A DNA stretch of 64,000 nucleotides from Lamellibrachia satsuma (GCA_033239005.1 BSQZ01000028.1:3209501-3273500); one strand, 5' to 3'. Numbered from the stretch's first letter, positions 46,780 to 58,706 are shown. Notes: generated from the letters alone by a model not told the origin. Translations and numbers: made by a program.

Positions 46780-48861
46780 CAGTTCATCTCTCTGTAAAGT
46801 GCTTGTGCTTGAATGAGACGTGTCACAAGTTAATCTACAGTAGAAAAACAGGATTTAGTGCTGTTTGTGAGTTAAAACAAGAGGATAAACAGTTACTGTG
46901 ATGGAGATGTGGCATTAATTTTACCAATCATGACCAAGTTTGTCTCCATCACGAAAAAATATATTTATCACATTATGAAAGTCTAAATGAGTATTGCTCC
47001 GATCCATTTTCGGCGCATAAGAAGCCTATTAAAAGTAAGTTCAATATTGTATTCATGAAATTTATGACATGGAAGTATAAAAAAATTTCCATTTTTTATA
47101 TCTAAATTTTTTTTCACAAATCCCGATAGTTTGTGAGCTATAAAGCTTTATTTTCTAATAAATCTCTTTCACAGGTTTGATTTATTTTCTGTATATATAA
47201 CAAGTAATTCGTCATCATCTCAGTGATTAATAAGCATTTATACATTTTAGTGTTTGTCCAAAATAGTTTGCTGATCAGCGAGAATGAATTTTTTTAGGTT
47301 GTTGCTATAGGTCTGGATGTGATTAACATTAACCATTCATATGAACTTTGCTTACCATAAATGTAATTTGCTTGCTATAAATTGATAATCTTTGCCCAAA
47401 ACCTAACCCAAATAAAGTGTCATCATGAATTTTAATTGGGTGAAGTAAATTTACAACCAGATCTGTTGATTTCAAATATTTTATTTTGTCTAATTGTTAG
47501 TTTTAACATGAACTTTCATGCTGCTTTGAAGAAGTTTGAGGTCTTTTTACTTTATGCCTTACAGAGTCATTAATCGACCTATGGACTCCCTCAACAAAAC
47601 TGCTCAGTCTCAGGGCTGTGCACCCATCAACACCTCTATTAGTCACCAAGATATATTATCATATGGCAAGAGGAAAGTAAAACAGCTTCACACCACAGTC
47701 AATGCTAAGTGTGCCCATGCACTTGATTTACCAGTGGGTGAATTTGAGTCAACAGATGATGATGGTGACACTGAAAGTTGCAGAGACCTTGAGAGACTAA
47801 TTGCTCTTCTGAAAGAGAAATTCAAAACTGCCACCAGACAGGAAAAGATCAAATTATTGAGCCTTGCTCCAGAAAGTTGGACACAGCAGAAGACACTGCA
47901 GGAGTTCAGTGTAACAACACATAATTACTGTGAAGAGAGCTAGACAGCTGAAAAAGGAGAAGGGTAACTTAGCTGACACAGACAAAAAGAGAGATAGGAT
48001 CCTTTCTCGGGAAGTAACTCAAAGGATTGTGAACTTTTGCCAGTCTGATGAATATTCCTGCATGTGTCCTGGCAAAAAGGAATAAGTAGCCATTAAGGTG
48101 CACAACAACAAAGAGTATAGACAGAAATAGCTACTACTGATCAACCTCAAAGAACTGTACCTTGAATGCACCAAGAGAAACCCACATGATAAGGTTGGAT
48201 TTTGTGAACTTAGATCCAAATGGTGTATTCCAGTCACTACTTCTGGCATGCATTCTGTTTGTGTGTGTGAACGCCGCCAGAATGTCAAACTAATAGCAGC
48301 TGCTATGCCAGGAGAGATCCGAGAGAATAACTACAAGGATATTCTAGGCAAATAGTGTGTAGTACAGAAAACTGCAATTGTATGCTCCATCTTTGTGAGT
48401 CGTGTCCAGGTAAAGTTGCCATTCAGAATTATTTATCAGATTTGTTTACTTCACATGACTTTGATGATGTGATTATATATAAACAGTGGGTTCACACAGA
48501 CAGGACCACTCTTGTAAGTCTAACAGCATCTATCCAGGAGTTCATACAGATAGCCAGTTATGCATTTTATGATCTTCGTCAGCATAGCCAAAGCACAATC
48601 CAGAGCTCTGAATGGTATGTTGGAAGCATTGTTGAACGCTCTGACGAACACAATGATGTGGTCATTAATGGCATGAAGCTCTCCAGTACAAAACTTCTCT
48701 CCTGGCCTTCAGTTTCACAGAAGGATCAATGCTGGGTGCAATTTCAAGACATCATCTGTGTAATTGGTGCTCCTGAACGTCAAGGACACAGTGCTAGATC
48801 TTACAAACTGTCTGTCCAGGATGACATTCGGATTCAACAGAAATTACCAGCAATTTTGTAA
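46780..48861 (+). pseudogene. Transposon-encoded Cys-rich protein, internally deleted
   Basis: Between the inverted arms. Pieces: a Cys/His start (46815-47033: ETCHKLIYS, DQVCLHHEKIYLSHYE, EYCSDPFSAHKKPIK before a GTAAGT donor); 47572-47940 (helical, ALDLPVGEFE, LLKEKFKTATRQEKIKLLSL); 48140-48350 (LLLINLKELYLECTKRNPHD, CIPVTTSGMHSVCVCE); and 48355-48861 (CNCMLHLCESCPGKVAIQNY, YKQWVHTDRTTLVSL, then abruptly EWYVGSIVERSDEHNDVVIN, QCWVQFQDIICVI). The jump after YDLRQHS suggests loss of a central segment. From memory this resembles a transposon protein family seen as uncharacterized proteins in cnidarians; I cannot place it in a superfamily. Confidence 0.6.
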
Positions 48862-48884
48862 TTACAACTGCATATATATAATAC

Positions 48885-49771
48885 AGGTTTGTGAGAACTG
48901 TGTGAACATTCATTTATTCTGATGTTAAATATAAACCTGAGCCTATGATTGAAATATAGTTATTTAGTAATTTGCAAATAAAGTAAATATTTTTATTTCT
49001 GGAAAGTACTGATTTTGTTAATTGATACAGTCGCTTAGCTTGCTCTCGAGTTCTGAAACAGGGGGTAGAAACATAAAATTATTTTAAATTGAAAGAATTG
49101 AGAGACAAAGTCTAAACTTGGTACACATATAGCTAATATATGTATGTTAATTATACTAAAATCTCATGATGCTAGATAATTGCTCATATGGTCAAACCAC
49201 CCCTGGTATGAGGGTACTTTTTCACATTTTATATTTTCTTCTCATATTTGGACCCTAGCCACACTTTAATATTAGACTTGAATCAGATAAATTTTCTTTT
49301 GGAGAAGCACCTGTAGGTATATACTTCAAATGAAATAACATTTGTTGTCTGTGATGAATAATCAGGTAGTAGAGGTACCCCAAAATCTGAAAAATATAAT
49401 TCCAGAATGAACAAAAGCCCAACTTTAGGTGTCTTTACCTCTGAAACTATCACATAAATAAAAAAATAGTCCAGATTCAGATTCTCCAGGCATGAATTAG
49501 GTACTGTAGCAATTTGTAGCTTAATATCTTCAAAATGAAGAAAGTTATTACCATTCAGAAATCATCCATAAAAGACTTGCTGCAGTCGTGAGTGTGAAGA
49601 AAGTACAACAGGCCCTGCATTCAATCAACCATCACTTCCTGACTCATTGCAATTTTGCACTGACATTTTGCATGCAGCCATCATTTAGATGCAAATAAAA
49701 ATTTCATAAAAATCGGAGATGGTCACCCGGGAAGATTTCAGGATTTTGGTTGATTTGGCACGGAATGACCC
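48885..49771. repeat. Right inverted arm
   Basis: Continuous 0.89-kb arm pairing with 44274-44882 and 41869-41995. The piece 49500-49640 has no clear partner on the left. Confidence 0.8.
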
Positions 49772-50100
49772 TTATGTACAACTTAATTCTAATGTTTTTG
49801 GGTGTTATTGTTTATAATTTATGTCACCTTTATTACAGTTTTAGCAAGCTCTAGGCATTTGTCCTATTTTTGCAAGTCAGTGCATTGCACTATACTACAA
49901 AAGCCACAATGATTTATAGGAATCATTGAATGTCAAAATGGTAGTAACACCTCTATCTTAACTGGCTGGAACTGTCAATCTAATTAGAGTTCAGTTCTAA
50001 CACGTTGAATACTGTTAGTTGATATACAGAGGTATGTGCCAATGTTGATGGTGCATCATGATGTGCTATTACATAACTGTTTGTCATTCTTTGTGAACAG

Positions 50101-51550
50101 GTAGATCCAATGGAGACAGAGAGTGCTGCCTTCAAGGCAGAAATGTCTGATGAGGCAAGTGCAGACGATAATTCCTTCATCCAAGCTGAGGACGAATCCA
50201 TCTACGATGTGCCTCCATCACATTCCCGCGATGTCTCGGAGACGGGATCAGAGGATGATGTTTTTAACCCTGGGTTTGAAGGTCCTCCCAACCCTCCGGT
50301 GCTGCCCCCTAAGAAGAAGATGGTGCGAGAGAGCATTGATGATCGACTCGGGATCGTGACACGTCTTGCTGAGGCGAACCCGCAGCGTCCTGTTCCTGTT
50401 CCCCGAAGGTCTGTCATCCCCAAGAAGCCTGTGCCCCGGCCTCGCATAAAACGGAAATCACAAATGTCTGTCGAGTCTCCTGGAAATGAGGAGAACCCTG
50501 CCAGAGATGCCACACAAGGTGATAGTGATGTCACTCAGGGCGCCGTGCAATGCAAGATGGAGTCTAGTGTAGTTGACCGGGGAGGGGATGATAGTCACCT
50601 TGCCTTGTGTGCTGAGGCAGAGGAGCAGAACAGTAACGAGGAGCCAATCAGTGCTGAACTGAATTCTAGAGAGGAACCAATCAGTGTTGAACAGAACTCT
50701 GCAGTGTATGACGACGTCTATGTAAAACCTGATGATATTGTCTATGGCAGCGATGGAGAAATCACTATTGTGAAGAGCAACAAAGGCAGTGTCACTAGCA
50801 GCGACGATGACGCCAGTGGTGATGAGTGCCGCGGTGACTACATCGACATGAGTGATGAGTTACTTGCTAGCATCGGTGGCGGTGACACGTACCCAGGCCC
50901 AGTGGAAGACCGCGTGGTCATTGGGGCAGAGACAACAGAGGAGGATGACCATCGGTCATCAGGCAGCCAGTCATCTGAATGCATCTACGGCCAGGTCTGG
51001 GTGATGAATTCTGGGAAAACGAAATCTGTCAGACAATCAAGTGATGCATCACTGATGTTGCACCCACAAACCAGACAGTCTGTTGTCTCATTCTGTGCGC
51101 CCCCTCCGTCCTACGCACCCCCACCCCTACCACAAGGGGTGGTGGTACTCCCTGAATTACCCAACCATGCCCCACCCTGTGTTCCACCCCGACCGGTCGG
51201 TTACAAACCGCCCCCTCAGACTACCACATGGGGTGCAGCTGAAGCTCGCCCTGACTCAGCCGCATTCAATGAATTCATCAGTGAACGCGTTGTTGAGTCA
51301 GAGAAACAAACTGAGCTGGTGGACACGTCCAGTAGCCAGGGTTCCGACATGGACACCCCACCCCAAAAACCAAAACGGAAATTGCTACCCTTGTCCAGGG
51401 AGTCATCACCCTTTAGAGAGGTCATGAGGGAACGGGAGGGTGATCAGGAGGACGGACGCCCCAAACCCCCTCCGAGGGTGCCCAACCCATTCCAATCGAT
51501 GTACGATCCCATCAGTCGAACTTACAGCTTCGACAATGACCTCGTCTCAG
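50101..51550 (+). CDS. ARAP-like gene, acidic/proline-rich linker exon
   Basis: Large exon from GTGAACAG (phase 0) to TCAG before GTGTAG (phase 1), 483 codons plus one base. No folded domain. Instead Tyr motifs (ESIYDVPPS, AVYDDVYVKP, GDYIDMSDE, SECIYGQVW), which suit SH2 binding after phosphorylation, and polyproline SH3-type sites (PPNPPVLPPKKK, RPVPVPRRSVIPKKPVPRPR, APPPSYAPPPLPQ, CVPPRPVGYKPPP), plus acidic Glu/Asp/Ser stretches. Such a linker between SAM and the first PH domain is typical of ARAP proteins. The first Met of the frame (50110) is internal; the exon starts at 50101 (VDPMETES) by splicing. Confidence 0.8.
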
Positions 51551-51774
51551 GTGTAGTATTGTCAACTTGTGTTACAGTCATACGTCACCATTCCCCTGTT
51601 TTTAAAGTATTGACTTTGACCGTTAGATCGGGTAACTAGTGAAAGTGGGAATAGCCTTATGTCATAGTTTGTACAACCAGACTGATTTGCCCTTTTTTAT
51701 TTTGACCAGATCCAGTAAACAATAATTTAGTAGTTTGTCTGTTGATTTCATCAGCACTAAAGAACACATTTGCA

Positions 51775-51910
51775 CAAATGAGCTAGCGTGTTGTAGTGGA
51801 CAATAGAGCTAGCATGTTGTAGTGGACGCTATAGCTAGCATATTGTAGTGGACACTAGAGCTAGCATGTTGTAGTGGTCACTAGAGCCAGTGTATTGTAG
51901 TGGACATTAT
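51775..51910. repeat. 26-27-bp minisatellite
   Basis: Five copies of GAGCTAGCATGTTGTAGTGG-type units in the intron. Confidence 0.9.
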
Positions 51911-52197
51911 ATAATGATTCTAAAACAAGACAACCAAAAACAGAATTGAATTGGAGAAGAAACATTAATTTATATTTCAAAATGTGACATTGCCACATGT
52001 GTACAATGTTTCTATGATAGATTTTTTAAGTGATGCAGATTTTTAAGAAAAAAAATTAATATCTACCTTGGGATTGTTTTATTTACGTAAACATTTTGAC
52101 AACAATGCAGTTGTTCTTTTGAGCATATGTTTCATTGCTTATATTGGAATACATTTGCCATTGTTCATGCCAAACATGTTTTTGTTCGACCCTGCAG

Positions 52198-52319
52198 CGG
52201 AGGCTTGGGAAAGTGATGATAATCTAAGTGATGGGGGAGACTTCTTTGAAGAGGAAGATTTCCAGCCTTCACCATTAGATTGTCTGAAAGCGTCTATCCC
52301 TGTTGTACCTGCAGTCCAG
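52198..52319 (+). CDS. ARAP-like gene, acidic exon before PH1
   Basis: 122-nt exon after CCTGCAG, phase 1 in, phase 0 out (GTAATG). Encodes AEAWESDDNLSDGGDFFEEE and ends SIPVVPAVQ. Acidic, unstructured, directly before the first PH domain. Confidence 0.7.
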
Positions 52320-52374
52320 GTAATGGCCTTCATGTTCAGTGTAATAGTCAGGGATTTAAATTAGTCTGAGAGTA

Positions 52375-52557
52375 GTCTCTCTCTCTCACTGCATTCTTTC
52401 TCCTCTCTTCTCTCTCCCCCCCCTCTCCTTTCTTTCTCCCCTCTTCCCTCTCTTTCTCTCTCTGTCTGTCTTTGTCTCTCACCGCTTTCTCTCTTCTCTG
52501 TGTCACCCTATCTTCCCACTCTCTGCCCCCCATATATATATCTATATATATATATAT

Positions 52558-52637
<80 letters not shown>

Positions 52638-52651
52638 TTATTTATATCCCC

Positions 52652-52689
<38 letters not shown>

Positions 52690-52715
52690 CTCCCCTCTCT
52701 CCTTCTCTACATCCC
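52375..52715. repeat. Polypyrimidine and (TA)n microsatellite
   Basis: CT-rich tract (52375-52535), then (AT)n of about 140 bp broken by short TATC and CTCT runs. Confidence 0.95.
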
Positions 52716-52929
52716 CCCTCTCCACCACACTCTCTCCATATCTCCCTCCCTGCTCTCTACATGTCCTCTACAATGACAAGATATTAAATATATTAAATGT
52801 GGCAACATTTGTTTAAACCTAGAATCATCCTGCTTCCAACTGTTTGTTAGAATTCCAAAGCAATTTCTGAAATGATACAGGAAATTACGGATTTTGGCTA
52901 GGCACACCTTTGCCTTGTAAACTGAATTA

Positions 52930-53290
52930 TAATACTCTCATCAATGGTAATACTGATCTGCCTTACTGAGTCATAGATCTTGTACTGATCTGCCTTGTTG
53001 ACCAATTGATCATGTACTGATCTGCTTTGTTGAGCCATAGATCATGTACTGATCTGCCTTGTTGAGCCATAGATCATGTAGTGATCTGCCTTGTTGAACC
53101 ATAGATCGTAGTGATTTGCCTTGTTGAGCCAGAGATCATGTACTGATCTGTATTACTGATCTGCCTTACTGAGTCATAGGTCATGTACAGATCTACCTTA
53201 CTGAACCATAGATCATGTATAGATCTGCTCTACTCAGCCATAGATCTTGTACATACCTGCTCTACTGGGCCATAGATATGTATAATATTT
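52930..53290. repeat. 32-bp minisatellite
   Basis: About ten diverged units with the core ACTGATCTGCCTTGTTGAGC and CATAGATCATGT. Confidence 0.88.
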
Positions 53291-53457
53291 TCCTACCAAA
53301 CTTGGCTACTTCTGTATTCTGGCAAACTCATTCTCGTGGTATGCCCTCTGATGGCATGATGTGGCATTACGTTGATGTTTGAAGTACCTCAAGTTTACAG
53401 TTGAATTGGTATCTTGTGAAAGAACACCTTCCTTTGACTGTTTACATTGTTTTGTAG

Positions 53458-53501
53458 AACAACATTACTGAGAGGAAAGGCTACTTGTACAAGTGTGCAA
53501 G
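53458..53501 (+). CDS. ARAP-like gene, PH1 exon a
   Basis: 44-nt exon after TTTGTAG, phase 0 in, phase 2 out (GTATGG). Encodes NNITERKGYLYKCA, the K-G-Y-L-Y-K first strand of a PH domain. Confidence 0.7.
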
Positions 53502-53988
53502 GTATGGACAGTAATGTCATTTAAATGTGTTATGTTAAGACCATTCTTCTCATAAATTAAACCAAGTAAAAACTTTGTAATGATGACCATAACTGGCACT
53601 CTATTAAAGAGTTGCCATTTTATTGTTGTGGATTTATTTAAGTGTATATTTATTTAATTGTGCATTGTCAGGATGCAAACATGGTAATTATACATTGCCA
53701 ACCAAAAGCATTAATATATATATCACCATAGAAGAATTCTGATGCAGACATAATCCCTTGGAACAAAGATAGCATGTCTATGCAGGAAATAACATTTAGT
53801 AGGTCTTGCATATATTTTGTGTTGTTATTATTTCAAGAAAAATATTTGGGTTTTTGATTGTGGTAAAATTGGTAGTGCATTCCAAAGAGTTGGTGCAGCG
53901 ATCAAGAAAGCCCTAGTTTCAATATTTGTTTCAACTCTGGGAACAAAGGTAAAATTGCTAAGCTTAACAAGATGATGTATGTTGACAG

Positions 53989-54070
53989 CAAACGCAGTGC
54001 ATCCCGAGGCTGGATCAAGGAATGGGTCAATTTTGATGGCAAATACTTGAAATACTCCTCCAACGATAAG
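53989..54070 (+). CDS. ARAP-like gene, PH1 exon b
   Basis: 82-nt exon after TTGACAG, phase 2 in (AG-C gives Ser), phase 0 out (GTGGAT). Encodes KRSASRGWIKEWVNFDGKYL and then KYSSNDK, the W-x2-R/E-W-V-x-F-D-G-x-Y-L strand pair of ARAP-type PH1. An upstream repeat-like piece (53880-53960) resembles one at 27260-27330. Confidence 0.72.
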
Positions 54071-54419
54071 GTGGATTTATTTATATTTATTTACGGTATA
54101 TAATTTTGTCAATATTATTGCACTGGCAGATTACTAATCGTATTGTTGATGTTGTTTGCAGTTACACGCTTTATTTGAATTGGTGTATGAATGACAAATG
54201 GTCAACATTTAGAAGATGACACATTACATGTTGTAAACGTTTAACACTGACTTGTGACATTTACATGTTGCATAAGCATTTTTTTTTTAAACAACATAAA
54301 ACTAAAACTTTAAAAGTGCAAGGTCTGATATAAATATATACTTTGCCTGTTTTCTGTTTGACATAGATGTTTCATGGTGAATTGTTTACATTGCATAAGG
54401 AGGGAAACATAATTTTATA

Positions 54420-54515
54420 TAGGGCTAGGTGTTATAAAGGGCCAGGTGTTATATAGGGCCAGGTGTTATATAGGGCCAGGTGTTATAAAGGGCCAGGTGT
54501 TATAAAGGGCCATGA
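54420..54515. repeat. 17-bp minisatellite
   Basis: Six copies of GGGCCAGGTGTTATA(T/A)A. Core shared with 43935-44043. Confidence 0.9.
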
Positions 54516-54942
54516 ATGCCTGTGTCCAGAGGTGTTGGAGATTGTCAGCAGCTGTTTGTGAATGTACACAACAGAAAGGTTGATATTCATAAACAGACAG
54601 TAAAATTGTGGTTCATAAGAACACTTGGCCAGTTAAGATGTTAGAATAGATATAGTTATTGTTTAGTTTATACTATAAAACAAGATTTTTACGACAAAAC
54701 TTGTCTTGAATTTGTAGCTTTAATTAGTCAAACCTGTTTGCAATCACTGGCTTGTGCAGGACTCAGAAAATTTTACATTTACATATTAGTCTTTAATGAT
54801 TAGGAAAATGAATATCTAGGTCACTTTGTAGTGTTTAATATGTTTTAGATAATTAAAACTTATGAAGGATTTGTTTACTATTTTATACTATTGTTATAAT
54901 TTTGATCTTGTGTGTTGACCTTGGTTATTTCGTCCTTGACAG

Positions 54943-55005
54943 AGTGTCATCTCCAAGCGAATGATCTCTCTCTCCAGCATCATCAATGTCACCAATGGAG
55001 TGAAA
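54943..55005 (+). CDS. ARAP-like gene, PH1 exon c
   Basis: 63-nt exon after TTGACAG, phase 0-0 (donor GTAGGT). Encodes SVISKRMISLSSIINVTNGV: the G/S-x-I-x-L strand of the PH fold. Confidence 0.7.
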
Positions 55006-55289
55006 GTAGGTCATCTCCATGGAGACCATGTTTTAGTTTCCAATATTCAGCACATTCTGTACTAGTAAAAAGTTGCATGTATAAAACTGTCCATTTCGTT
55101 GCAATGATCTTTGGTCAACCAAGGGTGTTTACTACAGTTACATAAAGTTGCACAGTGATACAGTTGTAATTAATTAGTTTCGGTTATAATTTATTACAGT
55201 CGGATTATTGAGTTGTATATACAGTCCAGGTGTCAAGTGTGGATAAAGTTATTTTATGGCATTCTTTGTTGTATCTTGTGTGTTTTCAG

Positions 55290-55365
55290 ACCGGGGAGCC
55301 GCATCCATTCCGCTTCCAAGTGACCACAGTTGACCGTGTCTACACTTTCGCCACAGATGAGATCG
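55290..55365 (+). CDS. ARAP-like gene, PH1 exon d
   Basis: 76-nt exon after GTTTTCAG, phase 0 in, phase 1 out (GTCAGT). Encodes TGEPHPFRFQVTTVDRVYTF then ATDEI: the F-x-V-T-T-x-x-R-x-Y-x-F strands before the PH C-terminal helix. Confidence 0.75.
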
Positions 55366-55379
55366 GTCAGTCATTATAC

Positions 55380-55490
55380 ATTATGAAGAACGCCTAAAAG
55401 AATGTCGTTTAACAACCATAGAGACAAGGAGGCTTAGAGGAGTTCAAATTGAAGTTTTTATGATTTTGAATGGGTATATAAATATTGATA
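55380..55490 (+). mobile_element. CR1 fragment
   Basis: Plus-strand frame YEERLKECRLTTIETRRLRG, then VQIEVFMILNGYINID, same family and region as the LINE at 8300-8440. It starts 15 bp after the exon donor. Confidence 0.8.
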
Positions 55491-55590
55491 TGTGCACACT
55501 CCACACAACGTGTACACGCCACACAATGTGCACTCACCACACAACATGTGCACGCACCACACAACATGTGCACGCACCACACAACGTACA
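55490..55590. repeat. CACACAACATGTGCACG minisatellite
   Basis: About five units of roughly 20 bp. Confidence 0.85.
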
Positions 55591-55609
55591 CACAGAAGAA
55601 TGGCAGCAG

Positions 55610-55752
55610 TTAAAGGTTCCTCCTCCGTTCAATTAAAGGTTCTTCCTCAGTTCAATTAAAGGTTCCTCCTCAGTTCAATTAAAGGGTCCTCCTCAGTTCA
55701 ATTAAAGGGTCCTCCTCAGTTCAGTTAAAGATTCCTCCTCAGTTCAGTTTTG
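55610..55752. repeat. 23-24-bp minisatellite
   Basis: Six units of CCTCCTCAGTTCAATTAAAG. Confidence 0.9.
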
Positions 55753-55817
55753 TCACTCATCTCATTTTCAGGCTCATTTGAACCCATCTAGTATTGACTA
55801 CGACATCATAGCTTAGT

Positions 55818-57775
55818 TGTACAAATTTCGCACTAGTCCAAGAGTTTAATGTAAGAATACCATGGAACCTAAAAGTTAAATACAAAAAGCTGATTTTTTT
55901 CTCTACAGATCCCTGAAAAAGTCTAGAGTAACATACTAAAAATCCCCATGAATCTGCCTTGAGCTAAGCGCAGAATTCAAGATGGCGTCCAAGATGGCGG
56001 CAACCCGTTGATTAACTATGTGACTTTTAAACCACTTATGCTAAATGACAAATGTTGGTGTCTAGGGTAGGGTTATGCTCTATCCAACTAATATCGTTAA
56101 TGCAGTCTAGTAGTAGTAGTAAAAGCTTTATTTTACAATGGTGACCATGTCACATTTATCGCGTTATTATCAATGGGCCATCAATGGAGTGTAGAATCAT
56201 CAGAACGTGCATTTATTTAATTTTTGACTCTAATTAGGTGCACATCCGCAGGAAAAGGTTAGAATAGAGTAACACAGTCAGCCAAGTTACTGTTGTACTT
56301 GGTTTAAACAAAAGCTTGAAGCCAGATATGGATCAACATAGTTGTAGCATGTCTCAATGGTCTAATGAGTGTGGTCTGCTTTCGAGATCAAGCTTACCGC
56401 ATCAGCAAATGGGCTGCACAAAAAAACAGACACTCAGAGGATGGGATTATTAAAATGCCAGCTATGCTGGTCAGGAACACGGTCAGGATTGCAGCATATG
56501 AAACTGATGTATTCCCTGCTTTAAGCAGCAGTGAGTCTCTTGTTAGCTTCTCCAGCTCCATTTCAGTGGTTCATCCAGGGTGTGACCACCTCACAGAACC
56601 CAGACAGTATGCTTGTGAGGAGGAAGTGTGCCGCTATAGGTGAGGTCATCGTAGCTGCGACCAGCCCAAGGTCGTACATTTCTCTACCTTTACTTGCTTT
56701 GACAACGTTTATTCACTGGAAGTACAGGTCGAGGGAGCTGATTGACTTACTCAGCAGTCTTGTGTTGGCTGAGAGCTACAATGAGGTGATGAAGTTGGTA
56801 AATGTGCAAATGAAGGACAACTCTTTCCTCCGCCAGACTTTGTAGAGGGCCTTGTGCTATTTGTCTTTGACAATGCTAGTGTCAACATTGTCACTGCAAC
56901 AAGGCAGGGACTTCCCAGGCGATGGAAATATAAACTGTCTTCGGAATTCATGTTGGAAACACTGCCTCTGACTACAGTGGCTGCCTGGTTCCACATCTAC
57001 CACACTCACTCTATGCATGCAGTGATGGAGTGGAGACACCCTGCCTCCAACTGACTGGGGCTGGTCATTGCAGGAGGACGGACATTTGGGTTCTGTACCA
57101 AGCGATAGCCCTCCAGACCAAGACAAGCTCCTTTGCATGGTTTCTTGTGGTTGTAAGGGTCATTGTGGGAAGACCTGTGGATACAGAAAGGTGGGACTGT
57201 ACAGCCCTCTGTATATCCTGCAGTGGACAGTTGTGTTCCAACACATACATACAGGATGAATCTGCCTACACGTGGTGGGGTTGATGGTAAAACTTTATGC
57301 AACTGGTGCTGATTCTGCAATAGTGTAAATGTATTGATAGCCTAGCATCGTGTTGAGGCAATGTGTCTACATCAGTATGTAATGCTGAATTGAATGTTAT
57401 GCTGTCAACTGCTGTAAGTAATAAACCAATTGGTATATAATATTTTATTCACCATTTCCCTTTATATTTGCCCTAATTAGAGTAAAAAGTGAAATAAATG
57501 CATGTTCTGACGACGGTAGAATGTTTTAGTGGTGTTAGTTGGATAGAAAACCCTGCCCTAGACACCAACATTTGCCCTCTAGCATAAGTGGTTCAGAAGT
57601 TGTATAGTTAATCAGTGTGTTGACGCCATCATGGATTCTGCATTTAGCTCAAGGTGGCTTCATGGGGATTTTTAGTATGTTACTCTGGACCTTTTCAGGG
57701 ATCTGTGGTGCAAAAATCAGCTTTTTGTATCGAACTTTTGGTTCTACCTAAAACTCCTGGACTACACTTGTACAC
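55818..57775. mobile_element. Inverted-repeat DNA transposon remnant
   Basis: Left arm 55818-56107 and right arm 57517-57775 are reverse complements (for example AACATACTAAAAATCCCCAT and ACCACTTATGCTA). Between them lie plus-strand transposase-like pieces: 56365-56530 (RISKWAAQKNRHSEDGI, MPAMLVRNTVRIAAYETDVF), 56531-56845 (FIHWKYRSRELIDLLSSLVL, ESYNEVMKLVNVQMKDN) and 56850-56890 (GLVLFVFDNASVNIVT, with an F-D-N-A motif typical of a catalytic Asp strand). Frames are broken. Superfamily not assigned. Confidence 0.65.
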
Positions 57776-57986
57776 ATTTTTTACCTAATTTTGGTTTAAT
57801 CATCGGAAAATGTACTAAATTTCATATCATTATTTGTATTATATAAAATTCAGTGTTAATATTTTATTTTAAAATAACTTGAGGGTTTATTTGATTTATA
57901 ATGTTGATTTAATGTGAAGCAAATAAAACTCTCTTACCATGTTCTGTATCAGGTGTTTTATTTTGATTATTATTTACATGTTTCAG

Positions 57987-58039
57987 ATAATTTGTCAATA
58001 TGGGCAAATGTTTTGATGCGGGCAGTCATTGAAAATGAG
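57987..58039 (+). CDS. ARAP-like gene, PH1 exon e (C-terminal helix)
   Basis: 53-nt exon after GTTTCAG, phase 1 in (G-AT gives Asp), phase 0 out (GTTTGT). Encodes DNLSIWANVLMRAVIENE, the C-terminal PH helix with its signature Trp. It is the only exon found between 55365 and 58662 that restores both phase and fold. Its length (53) is exactly what phases 1 to 0 require. Confidence 0.68.
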
Positions 58040-58121
58040 GTTTGTAACATTTTCTTAAATCCAGCCCAGCCACCTGTTACCACAGCGTGCAACTGATGCT
58101 AAAGAAATTCATTTAATGAAT

Positions 58122-58470
58122 AACAATTTATTATGTAACATGTAGTGTGTTGGTAGTGGAATTGTTTACATAAATTTATTATTATCTTTGTTTCTTTTGG
58201 ATGATATTAACAATTTATTATGTAACATGTTGTGTGTTGGTAGTGGAATTGTTTACATAAAATTATTATTATCTTTGTTTCTTTTGGATGATATTAACAA
58301 TTTATTATGTGACATGTAGTGTGTTGGTAGTGGAATTGTTTACATAAATTTATTATTATCTTTGTTTCTTTTAGATGATATTAACAATTTATTATGTAAC
58401 ATGTAGTGTGTTGGTAGTTTAATTGTTTACATACATTTATTATTATCTTTGTTTCTTTTGGATGATATTT
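58122..58470. repeat. 87-bp tandem repeat
   Basis: Four units beginning AACAATTTATTATGTAACAT with starts at 58122, 58209, 58295 and 58383. Confidence 0.92.
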
Positions 58471-58661
58471 TTTTAATATTCAACTTGGATATTTTTAAGT
58501 ACTGAACATGGATATCTGGGAAACTTTCCATCTGGGATTTGGGTGGCAATCTTGTTCATTCTTGTTAAACTGAAGTTCTGATTAATGTTGATTTTACACT
58601 TGGAAGCCGCCACATGGCCTGCCTCTGATTGTCTTACCATGGAGCGCAACTGTCATTTCAG

Positions 58662-58706
58662 GTGTTGTTTCAAGAAGGGGGAGACATGGCTCAGCCCGAC
58701 AAACAG
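58662..58706 (+). CDS. ARAP-like gene, PH1-PH2 linker exon
   Basis: 45-nt exon after CATTTCAG, phase 0-0 (donor GTAAGA). Encodes VLFQEGGDMAQPDKQ, linking PH1 to PH2. Confidence 0.65.

Larger units (their letters stand above)
41869..49771. mobile_element. Large DNA transposon with about 0.9-kb inverted ends
   Basis: Lies in the first coding intron of the ARAP-like gene. Left end GGGTCATTCTATGCC (41869) and right end GGCACGGAATGACCC (49771) are inverted. The right arm is continuous (48885-49771). Its left counterpart is split into 41869-41995 and 44274-44882 by about 2.3 kb of inserted repeats. Between the arms are a LINE insertion (45012-46290) and remnants of a Cys-rich protein (46780-48861) that has lost its middle. 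The target duplication is unclear (TTA-like on both sides). Superfamily not identified. Confidence 0.75.

Noticed and set aside
53880..53988. Upstream extension of PH1 exon b (reads GKIAKLNKMMYVD)
   Set aside because: The acceptor at 53988 gives the correct phase with 53501. The upstream part resembles a repeat piece also seen at 27260-27330.
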